6,743 nucleotides of DNA, taken from NCBI GenBank assembly GCA_030424705.1, contig JAUHWJ010000106.1, forward strand, positions 1-6,743, in the 5' to 3' direction. The translations under genes and the position numbers were made by a program. Position 1 is the stretch's first letter. Each line of letters begins with the position of its first letter. Positions 1-5,986 of this stretch are shown one piece after another. This DNA comes from Alphaproteobacteria bacterium. Its GTDB lineage: Bacteria; Pseudomonadota; Alphaproteobacteria; Rhodobacterales; Rhodobacteraceae. Under the pieces are notes generated by a model, which worked only from the letters and a program-made list of their open reading frames with translations, ran no database searches and was not told the DNA's origin.

Positions 1-21
1 ATTCGCAAATTTTCGCCGGAT

Positions 22-53
22 TGAGAAGATTTTGGGAAAATCCCTGATTCTCA
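22..53. repeat. Interrupted inverted repeat (core 28-42)
   Basis: GATTTT (28-33) and AAAATC (37-42) are perfect inverted arms around GGG. The symmetry resumes outside: TGAGAA (22-27) pairs with TTCTCA (48-53), with five unpaired bases (43-47) on one side. The structure sits 14 nt or more past the cyclase stop codon. It could be a protein-binding dyad or a weak 3'-end hairpin. The AT-rich stem and lack of a following T-run argue against a strong intrinsic terminator. The symmetry is directly visible; its function is not known. Confidence 0.45.
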
Positions 54-66
54 TGCTGTTAGCATG
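52..66. repeat. 6-bp inverted repeat next to cyclase stop
   Basis: CATGCT (52-57) and AGCATG (61-66) are perfect inverted arms with a 3-nt loop. The repeat abuts the TAA stop codon of the cyclase gene (67-69 on the minus strand). A hairpin here could protect the transcript 3' end or be part of a control region for a gene to the left. The arms are short, so chance is a serious alternative. Confidence 0.35.
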
Positions 67-1464
67 TTAACGAAACTTAATGAACCGAAAAAAATCCGCC
101 CCGCCCGGCAGCGCCGCACAGCGGACCGCGCCGAGCTTGCCGCGAACCGACTCGCCCGGGAGAGGCGCGAAGGCGCCAAGGAGCGGGGCGAGCTCCGGCG
201 CGTCGCGCCCCGCGGCCTCAAGCACGTCGATGCTGGCGACGATGGCAGCCTTCTCCTCACGCGTCCGCTCTTGCAGGCGGCTCGCGATGTTGACCACGTC
301 ACCGAGCACGGCGAGTTCGAGGCAGCGCGAATCACCGATATTGCCGACGACGACCTTCCCGAAATGAACCCCGATTCCCACCCGCACGGGAGGCAGGCCG
401 CGCGCAACCCGCGCGTCCGACCAGTCGGAGACGCGCCGCGCGATCCCCGCGGCGCAGGCGAGGGCGGCCGCCGGAGCGCGTTCCATCGGATGGATCGCGC
501 CGAAGCTGGCCATCACCTCGTCGCCGATGAACTTGTTGAGCGTGCCTCGATTGGCGAAGACCTCGGCGGTCGCCAGCGCGTGGAATTCGCGGAGGAAGGC
601 GATGGTCTCTTCCGGCGTCATCGCCTCCGCGAGCCGCGTGAAGCCGAAGATGTCGGCGAAGAGGATTGTCGCCTCCCGCACCTTCAATTCCTCCAGCCCG
701 GCGGCGCCCTGCGTCAGCTCCGCGGCGAGATCGGGGGAGAAATAGCGCGCCAGCGTCGCCCGCTCCCGCGCAGCGCCGATCTGACGGAGCGCCTGCCGCC
801 GCCCGCGCCATACCGCGGAGGCGATGACGGCGCCGACGAGCAGCAGCAGCAGCGCCTCCTGCGCGGCCGCGATCACCGAGACGTAATTGGGGTCGAGCAA
901 CGTGGCGATGATCGCGTCGATCTCCATCGCCGCGAAATCCCCGGCGCCGCGGGTGAAGCTCTCCCCTTCCCCGAGAATCCACATCACGCCGAAGAGCCAG
1001 GCGCCCCCCGCCGCGAACCCGGCCCAGAGCGCGAGACCGGGAGAATAGGTCAGGCCGGAGAAGGCGAGGAAGAGGAAAAGAAACCCGACATTGCCGAGCC
1101 GAAGCTGCATGGCGTGGGGCCATGCCTCCGGCGTCCCCGGCGCAGGGACAATCAGCGCCGCCGTGATGATCGCCATGTCCGCGGCGACGAGCGCGAAACG
1201 CGCCCAGCGCATCGTGCGCCGCCATGCGGACCAGCGCGTGCGGGTGGACTGGTAGAAGAGCCATCCCGTCAGAACGAGCAGGCCGAGCATCCCGAGATAG
1301 AAGGCCAGCGCCTCCCCCGAGGCCCGGAGAAGCAGCGTCAGCCCGATGACGAGGCAGCCGAGCGCCCGCACACGGAACGCAAGGAGCGCCCCCGCCTTCT
1401 GCTCACGGCTGAAGGCGCGGGCGTCCGCATTCCCCTCCTGCGGCATGGCGAAGCCGAACCGCAT
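67..1464 (-). CDS. Membrane-bound class III adenylate cyclase
   Basis: This enzyme probably converts ATP to cAMP and diphosphate at the inner membrane. Numbered from the chosen ATG, the 465-residue protein has about six hydrophobic helices (near 29-49, 53-71, 88-107, 122-139, 145-163 and 195-219). A charged linker containing ARYFSPDLAAEL follows, then a class III catalytic domain from about 260 to 450. The metal-binding aspartates are D271 (FADIFGFT) and D315 (KFIGDE). K311 is at the adenine-recognition position, and N392 and R396 (VVNIASR) are the transition-state residues. The second base-specificity position, usually Asp or Thr, appears to be Ala385. No HAMP domain is obvious. The start is ATG at 1464, which has GAGG five bases upstream; a GTG two codons earlier (1470) overlaps that site and is the alternative. 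The gene follows the aldehyde dehydrogenase by 71 nt on the same strand, so read-through is possible. What the membrane part senses is unknown. Confidence 0.94.
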   Translation of the reverse strand: MRFGFAMPQEGNADARAFSREQKAGALLAFRVRALGCLVIGLTLLLRASGEALAFYLGMLGLLVLTGWLFYQSTRTRWSAWRRTMRWARFALVAADMAIITAALIVPAPGTPEAWPHAMQLRLGNVGFLFLFLAFSGLTYSPGLALWAGFAAGGAWLFGVMWILGEGESFTRGAGDFAAMEIDAIIATLLDPNYVSVIAAAQEALLLLLVGAVIASAVWRGRRQALRQIGAARERATLARYFSPDLAAELTQGAAGLEELKVREATILFADIFGFTRLAEAMTPEETIAFLREFHALATAEVFANRGTLNKFIGDEVMASFGAIHPMERAPAAALACAAGIARRVSDWSDARVARGLPPVRVGIGVHFGKVVVGNIGDSRCLELAVLGDVVNIASRLQERTREEKAAIVASIDVLEAAGRDAPELAPLLGAFAPLPGESVRGKLGAVRCAALPGGADFFRFIKFR

Positions 1465-1466
1465 CC

Positions 1467-1473
1467 TCACCTC
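1467..1473 (-). promoter_or_regulatory. Ribosome binding site deciding the cyclase start
   Basis: On the minus strand GAGGTGA is an almost complete anti-16S match. Its GAGG core (1470-1473) is five bases from the ATG at 1464-1462. The upstream in-frame GTG (1470-1468) lies inside this motif, which favours the ATG. A weaker GGGAG farther upstream could serve the GTG, so that start is not excluded. Confidence 0.65.
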
Positions 1474-1482
1474 GCTCCCGAT

Positions 1483-1529
1483 CCCTCTCGCAGAGCCGAG
1501 ACCATATCAGGCGCAGCGAGTCGAGAGGG
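1483..1529 (-). repeat. 8-bp inverted repeat in the dehydrogenase-cyclase gap
   Basis: CCCTCTCG (1483-1490) and CGAGAGGG (1522-1529) are perfect inverted arms separated by 31 nt. Together they fill most of the gap between the dehydrogenase stop and the cyclase start. In a read-through transcript the arms could pair and place a stem just upstream of the cyclase ribosome binding site. No T-run follows, so this is not an obvious terminator. The pairing is visible; any role in regulation is inference. Confidence 0.4.
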
Positions 1530-1535
1530 TGCGCT

Positions 1536-2978
1536 TCACCCCGGAGGCGTGCGAATGACGAGATTGCGGATCTCCGTCATGTCCTCCATGGCGAAGCGGA
1601 TCCCTTCGCGGCCAAGCCCTGAATCCTTCACGCCGCCATAGGGCATGTTGTCGACCCGGTAGGAGGGCACGTCGCCGACCACCACGCCGCCCACGTCCAT
1701 CTCGTCCCAGGCCTGCTGAACCTTGTAGAAATCGCGCGTGAAGATGCCCGCCTGGAGCCCGAACTTCGAGTCGTTCACCATGCGGATGGCTTCATCCCAG
1801 CTCGTGAACTTCTGGAGCACGGCGGCGGGGCCGAAGGCCTCCTCCGTGCAGAGCGCCTGGTCGAGCGGGACGTTCTCCATGAGCGTCGCCTCCAGCATCG
1901 CGCCCTCTCGCTGCCCGCCGCAGAGGATGGTCCCGCCCGCCTTCTCCGCCGCGAGAATCCAGCCGTGTAGGCGCTTCGCCTCGCCTTCCGAGATCATCGG
2001 GCCGATGAAGGTCTTCCGGTCATGCGGGCTGCCGGAGACCAGCGTCTTCGTCTTGGCGACGAGCTTCGCCTTCATCGCGTCGTAGATGTCGGCGTGGATC
2101 AGGATGCGCTGCACGCCGATGCAGGATTGGCCGGACTGGTAGAAGGCGCCGAAGATGATCCGGCCCACCGCGTCGTCGAGATCGCGCGTATCCGAGTCCA
2201 CCACCACGGCGGCGTTGCCGCCGAGCTCCAGCACGATCTTCTTCTTCCCGCATTTCGCCTTCAGGTCCCAGCCGACGCCCGGCGAGCCGGTGAAGGAGAG
2301 GAGCTTCAGCCGCTCGTCCACGGTGAAGAGGTCCGCCCCGTCGCGCGAGCAGGGGAGGATGGAGAAGGCGCCCTTCGGCAGGTCCGTTTCCGCCAGCACC
2401 TCGCCCATGATGATCGCGCCGAGCGGGGTGCGGGAGGCGGGCTTCATCACGAAGGGGCAGCCGACGGCGAGCGCCGGCGCCACCTTGTGCGCCGCGAGGT
2501 TCAGCGGAAAGTTGAATGGCGAGATGAAGGAGCAGGGGCCGATCGGCACCCGCTTCCACATGCCGCGATAGCCCTTCGCGCGGGGAGAGATGTCGAGCGC
2601 CTGAAGCTCGCCATGCATGCGCGTCGCCTCCTCCGAGGCGATCTCGAATGTGTCGATCAGGCGCGTGACCTCGCCCTCTGCATCGTTGATCGGCTTGCCC
2701 GCTTCGACGCAGAGCGAATAGGCAAGCTCGTCGAACCGCTCGCGGAACCGGGCGACGCAGTGCTTCAGGATCTTCTTCTTCTCGAAGGCCGGCATCTTCG
2801 CCATCGCCTCGGCGGCCTCCACCGCCCCGGCGATGCCGGCGTCGATCGCCTTGGCGTCGGCGAGGGCGACGCGGGTCGCCACCTCGCCGGTGTACTTGTC
2901 CGTCACCTCGAGGTCTTCGTTAGCGAAGACGGCCTCGTTGTTGAGGTAATAGGGGTATCTCGCCTTCAGTTCAGGCAT
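1536..2978 (-). CDS. NAD(P)-dependent aldehyde dehydrogenase
   Basis: This cytosolic enzyme of the aldehyde dehydrogenase superfamily oxidises an aldehyde to a carboxylic acid. The 480 residues match the usual family length and the active site is complete. N156 (PFNFP) is the oxyanion residue, K179 (MKPAS) binds cofactor, and a GSPGVG turn lies at 231-236. E251 (LELGGN) is the general base, C286 (SGQSC) the nucleophile, and EEAFGP (379-384) the nicotinamide-ribose contact. Overall it resembles the lactaldehyde/GAPN-like branch more than betaine-aldehyde dehydrogenases, judged by eye. Ser182 stands where NAD-specific members usually have Glu, as in the NADP-dependent succinate-semialdehyde dehydrogenase GabD, so NADP use is possible. 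The ATG has GGGAG (2985-2989) six bases upstream. The gene starts 49 nt after the acetolactate synthase-like gene and is probably in its operon. The substrate is not identifiable from sequence; acetaldehyde, lactaldehyde and phosphono- or sulfo-aldehydes are all open. Confidence 0.95.
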   Translation of the reverse strand: MPELKARYPYYLNNEAVFANEDLEVTDKYTGEVATRVALADAKAIDAGIAGAVEAAEAMAKMPAFEKKKILKHCVARFRERFDELAYSLCVEAGKPINDAEGEVTRLIDTFEIASEEATRMHGELQALDISPRAKGYRGMWKRVPIGPCSFISPFNFPLNLAAHKVAPALAVGCPFVMKPASRTPLGAIIMGEVLAETDLPKGAFSILPCSRDGADLFTVDERLKLLSFTGSPGVGWDLKAKCGKKKIVLELGGNAAVVVDSDTRDLDDAVGRIIFGAFYQSGQSCIGVQRILIHADIYDAMKAKLVAKTKTLVSGSPHDRKTFIGPMISEGEAKRLHGWILAAEKAGGTILCGGQREGAMLEATLMENVPLDQALCTEEAFGPAAVLQKFTSWDEAIRMVNDSKFGLQAGIFTRDFYKVQQAWDEMDVGGVVVGDVPSYRVDNMPYGGVKDSGLGREGIRFAMEDMTEIRNLVIRTPPG

Positions 2979-2995
2979 GTCTCTCTCCCGATGCG

Positions 2996-3021
2996 GCGGG
3001 GGCGCGGCGTGGCGCCCCCGC
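2996..3021 (-). promoter_or_regulatory. Intercistronic GC-rich hairpin
   Basis: GCGGGGGCGC (2996-3005) and GCGCCCCCGC (3012-3021) form a perfect 10-bp stem with a 6-nt loop. It lies between the synthase stop codon and the dehydrogenase ribosome binding site, which begins 6 nt after the stem in the minus-strand transcript. No T-run follows, so termination, if any, would be partial. Such hairpins often stabilise or separate segments of an mRNA and set different expression levels for adjacent genes. That role is inferred here. Confidence 0.55.
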
Positions 3022-3027
3022 TCCGTT

Positions 3028-4680
3028 TCAGAGCGCCGCGGAGCGCTTCTTGATGTCGATGTTGAGGATCTGGTCGTTCTCGGAATAATCGACCGGGCAG
3101 TCGATCAGGTGAACACCGGGCGTGTTGAGCGCCGTGTGCAGGATCGACGGAAGCTCCCCGGCGGAAGAGACGCGATGGCCGATGGCGCCATAGCTCTCCG
3201 CGTATTTCACGAAGTCTGGATTGTTGTACTGAAGCCCCCAGTCCTTGAAGCCCATATTCGCCTGCTTCCAGCGGATCATGCCATAGGAATTGTCGTTCAG
3301 GATCAGGACGGCGATGTTCATCTTGAGCCGCACCGCCGTCTCCAGCTCCTGGGAGTTCATCATGAACCCGCCGTCGCCGCAGATCGCGAGCACCTTCCGG
3401 TCCGGATAGACGAGATGCGAGGCCATGGCCGAGGGGAGCCCCGCGCCCATCGTCGCCAGTGCATTATCGAGCAACACCGTGTTCGGCATCCGCGCGCGAT
3501 AGTTCCGAGCGAACCAGATCTTGTAGACGCCGTTGTCGAGGCAGATCATCCCGTCATCCGGCATGGCCTCGCGGATCTTGGCGACTGCATGTTGCGGATA
3601 GATCGGGAAGCGCATGTCGTCCGCGCCCTCCGCTATCTGCGCGTCATGGTGCTTCTTGATCTCCATCATGCGGGAGAAGTCCCACCCCGCCTCCTCCGGC
3701 TTCTTCACGCCGTTCTTCAGCTGCCAGATCGCGTTGCCGATATCCCCGATCACCTCGACCTGCGGGAAATAGACCGGGTCCACCATCGCGGTGTTGTAGG
3801 AGACGTGGATGACCTCCGTCCCGCCCGGCTTCATGAAGAATGGCGGCTTCTCGATCACGTCGTGGCCGACATTGATGATGAGGTCCGCCGCGTCGATGGC
3901 GCGGTGAACATAGTCACCGGCAGAGAGCGCGGCGCAGCCCATGAAGAGCGGGCTCCGCTCGTCGATCACGCCCTTGCCGAGCTGCGTCGTGACGAAGGGC
4001 ATCCCCGTCTTCTCGACGAACTTCGTGAGCATCTTCGAGGTCATCTTGCGGTTGCCGCCGGCGCCGATGACGAGGATCGGGGATTTCGCGGCGTGGATCT
4101 TCTCCAGCGCCTGGATGATCGACTTCTCCTCCGGCACCGGGCGGCGCACGGCGGAGCGAGGGATCGGCCGCTCCGCCGTATGCTCATCCGCGATGTCCTC
4201 GGGAAGCTCGATATGCGTCGCGCCCGGCTTCTCCTCCTCCGCGATGCGGTAGGCCTCGCGGATGCGGGAGGGGATGTTGTCCGAGGCGACGATCTGCACC
4301 GCGTATTTCGTGATCGGCCCCATCATCTCGACCACGTCGAGAATCTGGAAGCGGCCCTGCTTGGATTTTTTCACCGGCTTCTGGCCGGTGACCATCAGCA
4401 TCGGCATGCCGCCGAGCTGCGCATAGGCCGCGGAGGTCGTGAAGTTCGTCGCCCCCGGCCCGAGCGTGGAGACGCAGACGCCCGTCTTCCCGGTCAGGCG
4501 GCCGTAGACGGCGGCCATGAAGCCGGCGCCCTGCTCATGGCGCGTCAGAACCAGCTGAATCTTCTCGGAGCGAGACAGCGAGTCGAGAAAGTCGAGATTC
4601 TCCTCGCCCGGAATCCCGAACACATATTCGCAGCCCTCGGCCTCCAGGCATTCGACGAAGAGATCGGATGCTTTTTTCAT
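3028..4680 (-). CDS. Acetolactate synthase-family thiamine-diphosphate enzyme
   Basis: The protein belongs to the large-subunit family of acetolactate synthases, which condense two pyruvates to acetolactate and CO2 using thiamine diphosphate. The 550 residues show the usual order of three domains. The N-terminal pyrimidine-binding domain has VFGIPGEEN (20-28) and the catalytic glutamate E49 in TRHEQ. A central domain follows at about 185-325. The C-terminal diphosphate-binding domain has GDG at 435-437 and ND at 462-463. The C-terminal segments VKYAESYGA (491-499) and PVDYSEN (529-535) recall catabolic AlsS-type enzymes rather than IlvB/IlvI. No small regulatory subunit and no acetolactate decarboxylase lie nearby. 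The ATG has GGGGG (4687-4691) six bases upstream. The start overlaps the stop of a possible small ORF as ATGA. The next gene is an aldehyde dehydrogenase, suggesting a two-step route. The true substrate may be a keto acid other than pyruvate; the family is secure, the reaction less so. Confidence 0.93.
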   Translation of the reverse strand: MKKASDLFVECLEAEGCEYVFGIPGEENLDFLDSLSRSEKIQLVLTRHEQGAGFMAAVYGRLTGKTGVCVSTLGPGATNFTTSAAYAQLGGMPMLMVTGQKPVKKSKQGRFQILDVVEMMGPITKYAVQIVASDNIPSRIREAYRIAEEEKPGATHIELPEDIADEHTAERPIPRSAVRRPVPEEKSIIQALEKIHAAKSPILVIGAGGNRKMTSKMLTKFVEKTGMPFVTTQLGKGVIDERSPLFMGCAALSAGDYVHRAIDAADLIINVGHDVIEKPPFFMKPGGTEVIHVSYNTAMVDPVYFPQVEVIGDIGNAIWQLKNGVKKPEEAGWDFSRMMEIKKHHDAQIAEGADDMRFPIYPQHAVAKIREAMPDDGMICLDNGVYKIWFARNYRARMPNTVLLDNALATMGAGLPSAMASHLVYPDRKVLAICGDGGFMMNSQELETAVRLKMNIAVLILNDNSYGMIRWKQANMGFKDWGLQYNNPDFVKYAESYGAIGHRVSSAGELPSILHTALNTPGVHLIDCPVDYSENDQILNIDIKKRSAAL

Positions 4681-4790
4681 GGCGTTCCCCCTTTTTCCGG
4701 TTTCCCGGCCCCGGTCTCCCGATTTCGCGCCGGCTTTGGTGGCGACACCTTAGCCGATAATTCCCGCTTGCGTAGCCATTCGTGCGACAT
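4677..4790 (-). CDS. Possible 37-residue ORF coupled to the synthase start
   Basis: An ORF of 37 codons starts with ATG 23 nt after the transporter stop. GAGG (4796-4799) stands five bases upstream. Its TGA overlaps the ATG of the synthase gene as ATGA, the classic arrangement for translational coupling. The product is basic and hydrophilic, with nine Lys/Arg, four Glu, no Asp, and a Gly/Pro-rich second half. No membrane segment or known domain is visible. It lacks the runs of Leu, Val or Ile seen in attenuator leader peptides of branched-chain amino acid operons. Against it, roughly 60% of its third positions are G/C by hand count, clearly below the neighbours, and it contains TTA and CTA codons. 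It may be a real small protein, a translated leader whose job is coupling, or simply untranslated leader sequence. Confidence 0.35.
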   Translation of the reverse strand: MSHEWLRKRELSAKVSPPKPARNRETGAGKPEKGGTP

Positions 4791-4813
4791 ATTCGCCTCT
4801 TCCGTGCCGAAGC

Positions 4814-5986
4814 TCACAGACGGCGGAGGAGCGGGCGAAGCGCGAGCACGCCAAAGAGAGGGCCGAGCGCCATCGCCGCCAGCACCGCTGGCCAGCCGAA
4901 GGCCGCGGCGGCGACGGGGGCGAGTTGCACCGTCAGGATCGTCAGCGCGAAGCCGAGCGCGGTCTGCATCGCCATGAGTGAACCCGCCAGCGCCGGCGGC
5001 GCCGCGTCCGCGATCAGGGCGGAGAACTGCGCGCTGTCGGGGATCACCAGCGCGCCCCAGAGGAGTATGAGGAGGAAGGAGAGCCAGACCGGCCCGCCAT
5101 GCGCCGCGGCGACGGCGAGGGCGCAGGCGCCCGAGCCGACCATAGCGCCGGCCGCGACGCGCGCCTTGCCGACCCTGTCCGCCAGCCAGCCCGCGGGCGC
5201 GCAGGTCAGCGCGCCGATCCCGATGGCGAGGAAAGCGGTCAGCGCCGCCAGCCGCGCCGCCTCGGAGCTCTCCATATGGGCCGCATAGCCGGCTGCCGCG
5301 GCGACGGCGACCCAGCCCCACATGGCGTAAAGCTCCCACATATGGCCGAGATAGCCGCCGGTCGCCCCGCGGATGCGTCGGTCCGTCCACATCAGCAGGA
5401 TCGCGCGCGGCTGGAAAGCGGGCGAGCGGGCGTGATGGGGGCCGAGCGCGACGAAGGGCGCGAGCAGCGCGCAGAGAAGCGAGGCGAGCGCGGCCGCGCC
5501 GATCACCACGCGCCACTCCGCCCCGCCGAGCCAGGCGGCGAGATGCGGCGTCGCCGAGCCGAGGGTCAGCGCGCCGACCAGCGCGCCGACAAGGAGGCCC
5601 CTGTCCTTCGTCCCCCATCCCACGGCGATCTTCATGCCGACGGGATAGATGCCCGCGAAGCCCGCGCCGGTGAGGAAGCGGAGAAGAACGGCAAGGTCCG
5701 AGCCCGGCGAAAGCAGAAGAAGCCCGCTCGTGAGCGCTGCATTAAGCATCGCCGCAGCCGCCAGCGTGCGGCGCGGGTCGAACCGGTCCGGCAGGCCGAG
5801 GATCGCGGCGCCGAGCGCGCCGAAGACGAAGCCGGCCTGAACGGCGGAGGACATCAGCGCCGCACGGCCCGGCCCGAAGCCCCCCTCCGCCATCATCGAA
5901 CCCATCGCCGCCGCGGCGGCGAACCACGGGGCCATTCCGGCGACGACGGCGAGGGAAAGGAGAACGAGCGCGGCGGGTTTCGACAT
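4814..5986 (-). CDS. Major facilitator superfamily transporter
   Basis: This is an inner-membrane secondary transporter of 390 residues, a normal length for a 12-helix MFS protein. By eye the helices fall near 5-27, 45-65, 74-93, 98-119, 131-152, 159-181, 208-234, 245-265, 276-294, 299-319, 330-354 and 360-382. Motif-A-like loops follow helix 2 (PDRFDPRRT, 66-74) and helix 8 (GWLADRVGKAR, 266-276). RFLTGAGFAGIYP (103-115) in helix 4 matches motif B of proton-coupled members. The seventh helix carries GYLGHMWELYAMWGW (211-225), with His215 and Glu218 likely inside the membrane near the substrate path. The ATG has no convincing ribosome binding site, but an in-frame TGA five codons upstream and the need to keep helix 1 favour it. 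It is the first gene of the minus-strand cluster and ends 133 nt before the synthase. The substrate is unknown; an organic acid linked to the downstream enzymes is only a guess. Confidence 0.92.
   Translation of the reverse strand: MSKPAALVLLSLAVVAGMAPWFAAAAAMGSMMAEGGFGPGRAALMSSAVQAGFVFGALGAAILGLPDRFDPRRTLAAAAMLNAALTSGLLLLSPGSDLAVLLRFLTGAGFAGIYPVGMKIAVGWGTKDRGLLVGALVGALTLGSATPHLAAWLGGAEWRVVIGAAALASLLCALLAPFVALGPHHARSPAFQPRAILLMWTDRRIRGATGGYLGHMWELYAMWGWVAVAAAAGYAAHMESSEAARLAALTAFLAIGIGALTCAPAGWLADRVGKARVAAGAMVGSGACALAVAAAHGGPVWLSFLLILLWGALVIPDSAQFSALIADAAPPALAGSLMAMQTALGFALTILTVQLAPVAAAAFGWPAVLAAMALGPLFGVLALRPLLRRL

Larger units (their letters stand above)
1..66. other. Non-coding left edge with two short palindromes
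   Basis: This AT-richer stretch lies just beyond the stop codon of the cyclase gene and continues past the window edge. No coding frame can be supported in it. It holds two adjacent dyad symmetries, listed separately. It could be the 3' untranslated region of the minus-strand gene cluster, the control region of a gene to the left, or both. I see no stem followed by a T-run typical of an intrinsic terminator on either strand. Confidence 0.6.

Noticed and set aside
67..80. TTAA-N6-TTAA resembling a CtrA binding site
   Set aside because: The CtrA consensus has a 7-nt spacer, one more than here. The site lies in the 3' end of the cyclase coding sequence, so chance is more likely.
841..852. Four CAG units in a row
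   Set aside because: They encode a leucine run in the last membrane helix of the cyclase and are explained by codon use.
64..1641. 525-codon open frame on the plus strand opposite the cyclase
   Set aside because: It is antisense to a gene with full catalytic motifs. Its product is a low-complexity Arg/Glu/Pro-rich chain with no domain. Long antisense frames are expected where third positions are nearly always G or C.
2022..3053. 343-codon open frame on the plus strand opposite the dehydrogenase
   Set aside because: It is antisense to a gene with an intact active site and its composition is that of a shadow frame.
3028..4680. Glyoxylate carboligase or sulfoacetaldehyde acetyltransferase as the identity of the thiamine-diphosphate enzyme
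   Set aside because: Glyoxylate carboligase lacks the catalytic Glu that is present here (E49). Sulfoacetaldehyde acetyltransferase is about 40 residues longer, and the C-terminal motifs here look AlsS-like. A phylogeny would settle it.
4697..4714. Three closely spaced CCGG motifs upstream of the synthase
   Set aside because: They are too short and too common in GC-rich DNA to call a repeat or operator without comparison to relatives.
2977..4977. 666-codon open frame on the plus strand opposite the synthase
   Set aside because: It is the longest open frame in the window, but it is antisense to a gene with clear thiamine-diphosphate motifs. The product is Arg/His/Asp-rich with no recognisable fold, which marks a GC-driven shadow.
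4791..5618. Upstream part of a minus-strand open frame that overlaps the transporter gene and continues into the small ORF
   Set aside because: This part is out of frame with the 12-helix transporter and gives an Arg/Ala/Gly-rich chain without domains. Only the last 37 codons, which have their own start and ribosome binding site, are kept as a candidate.
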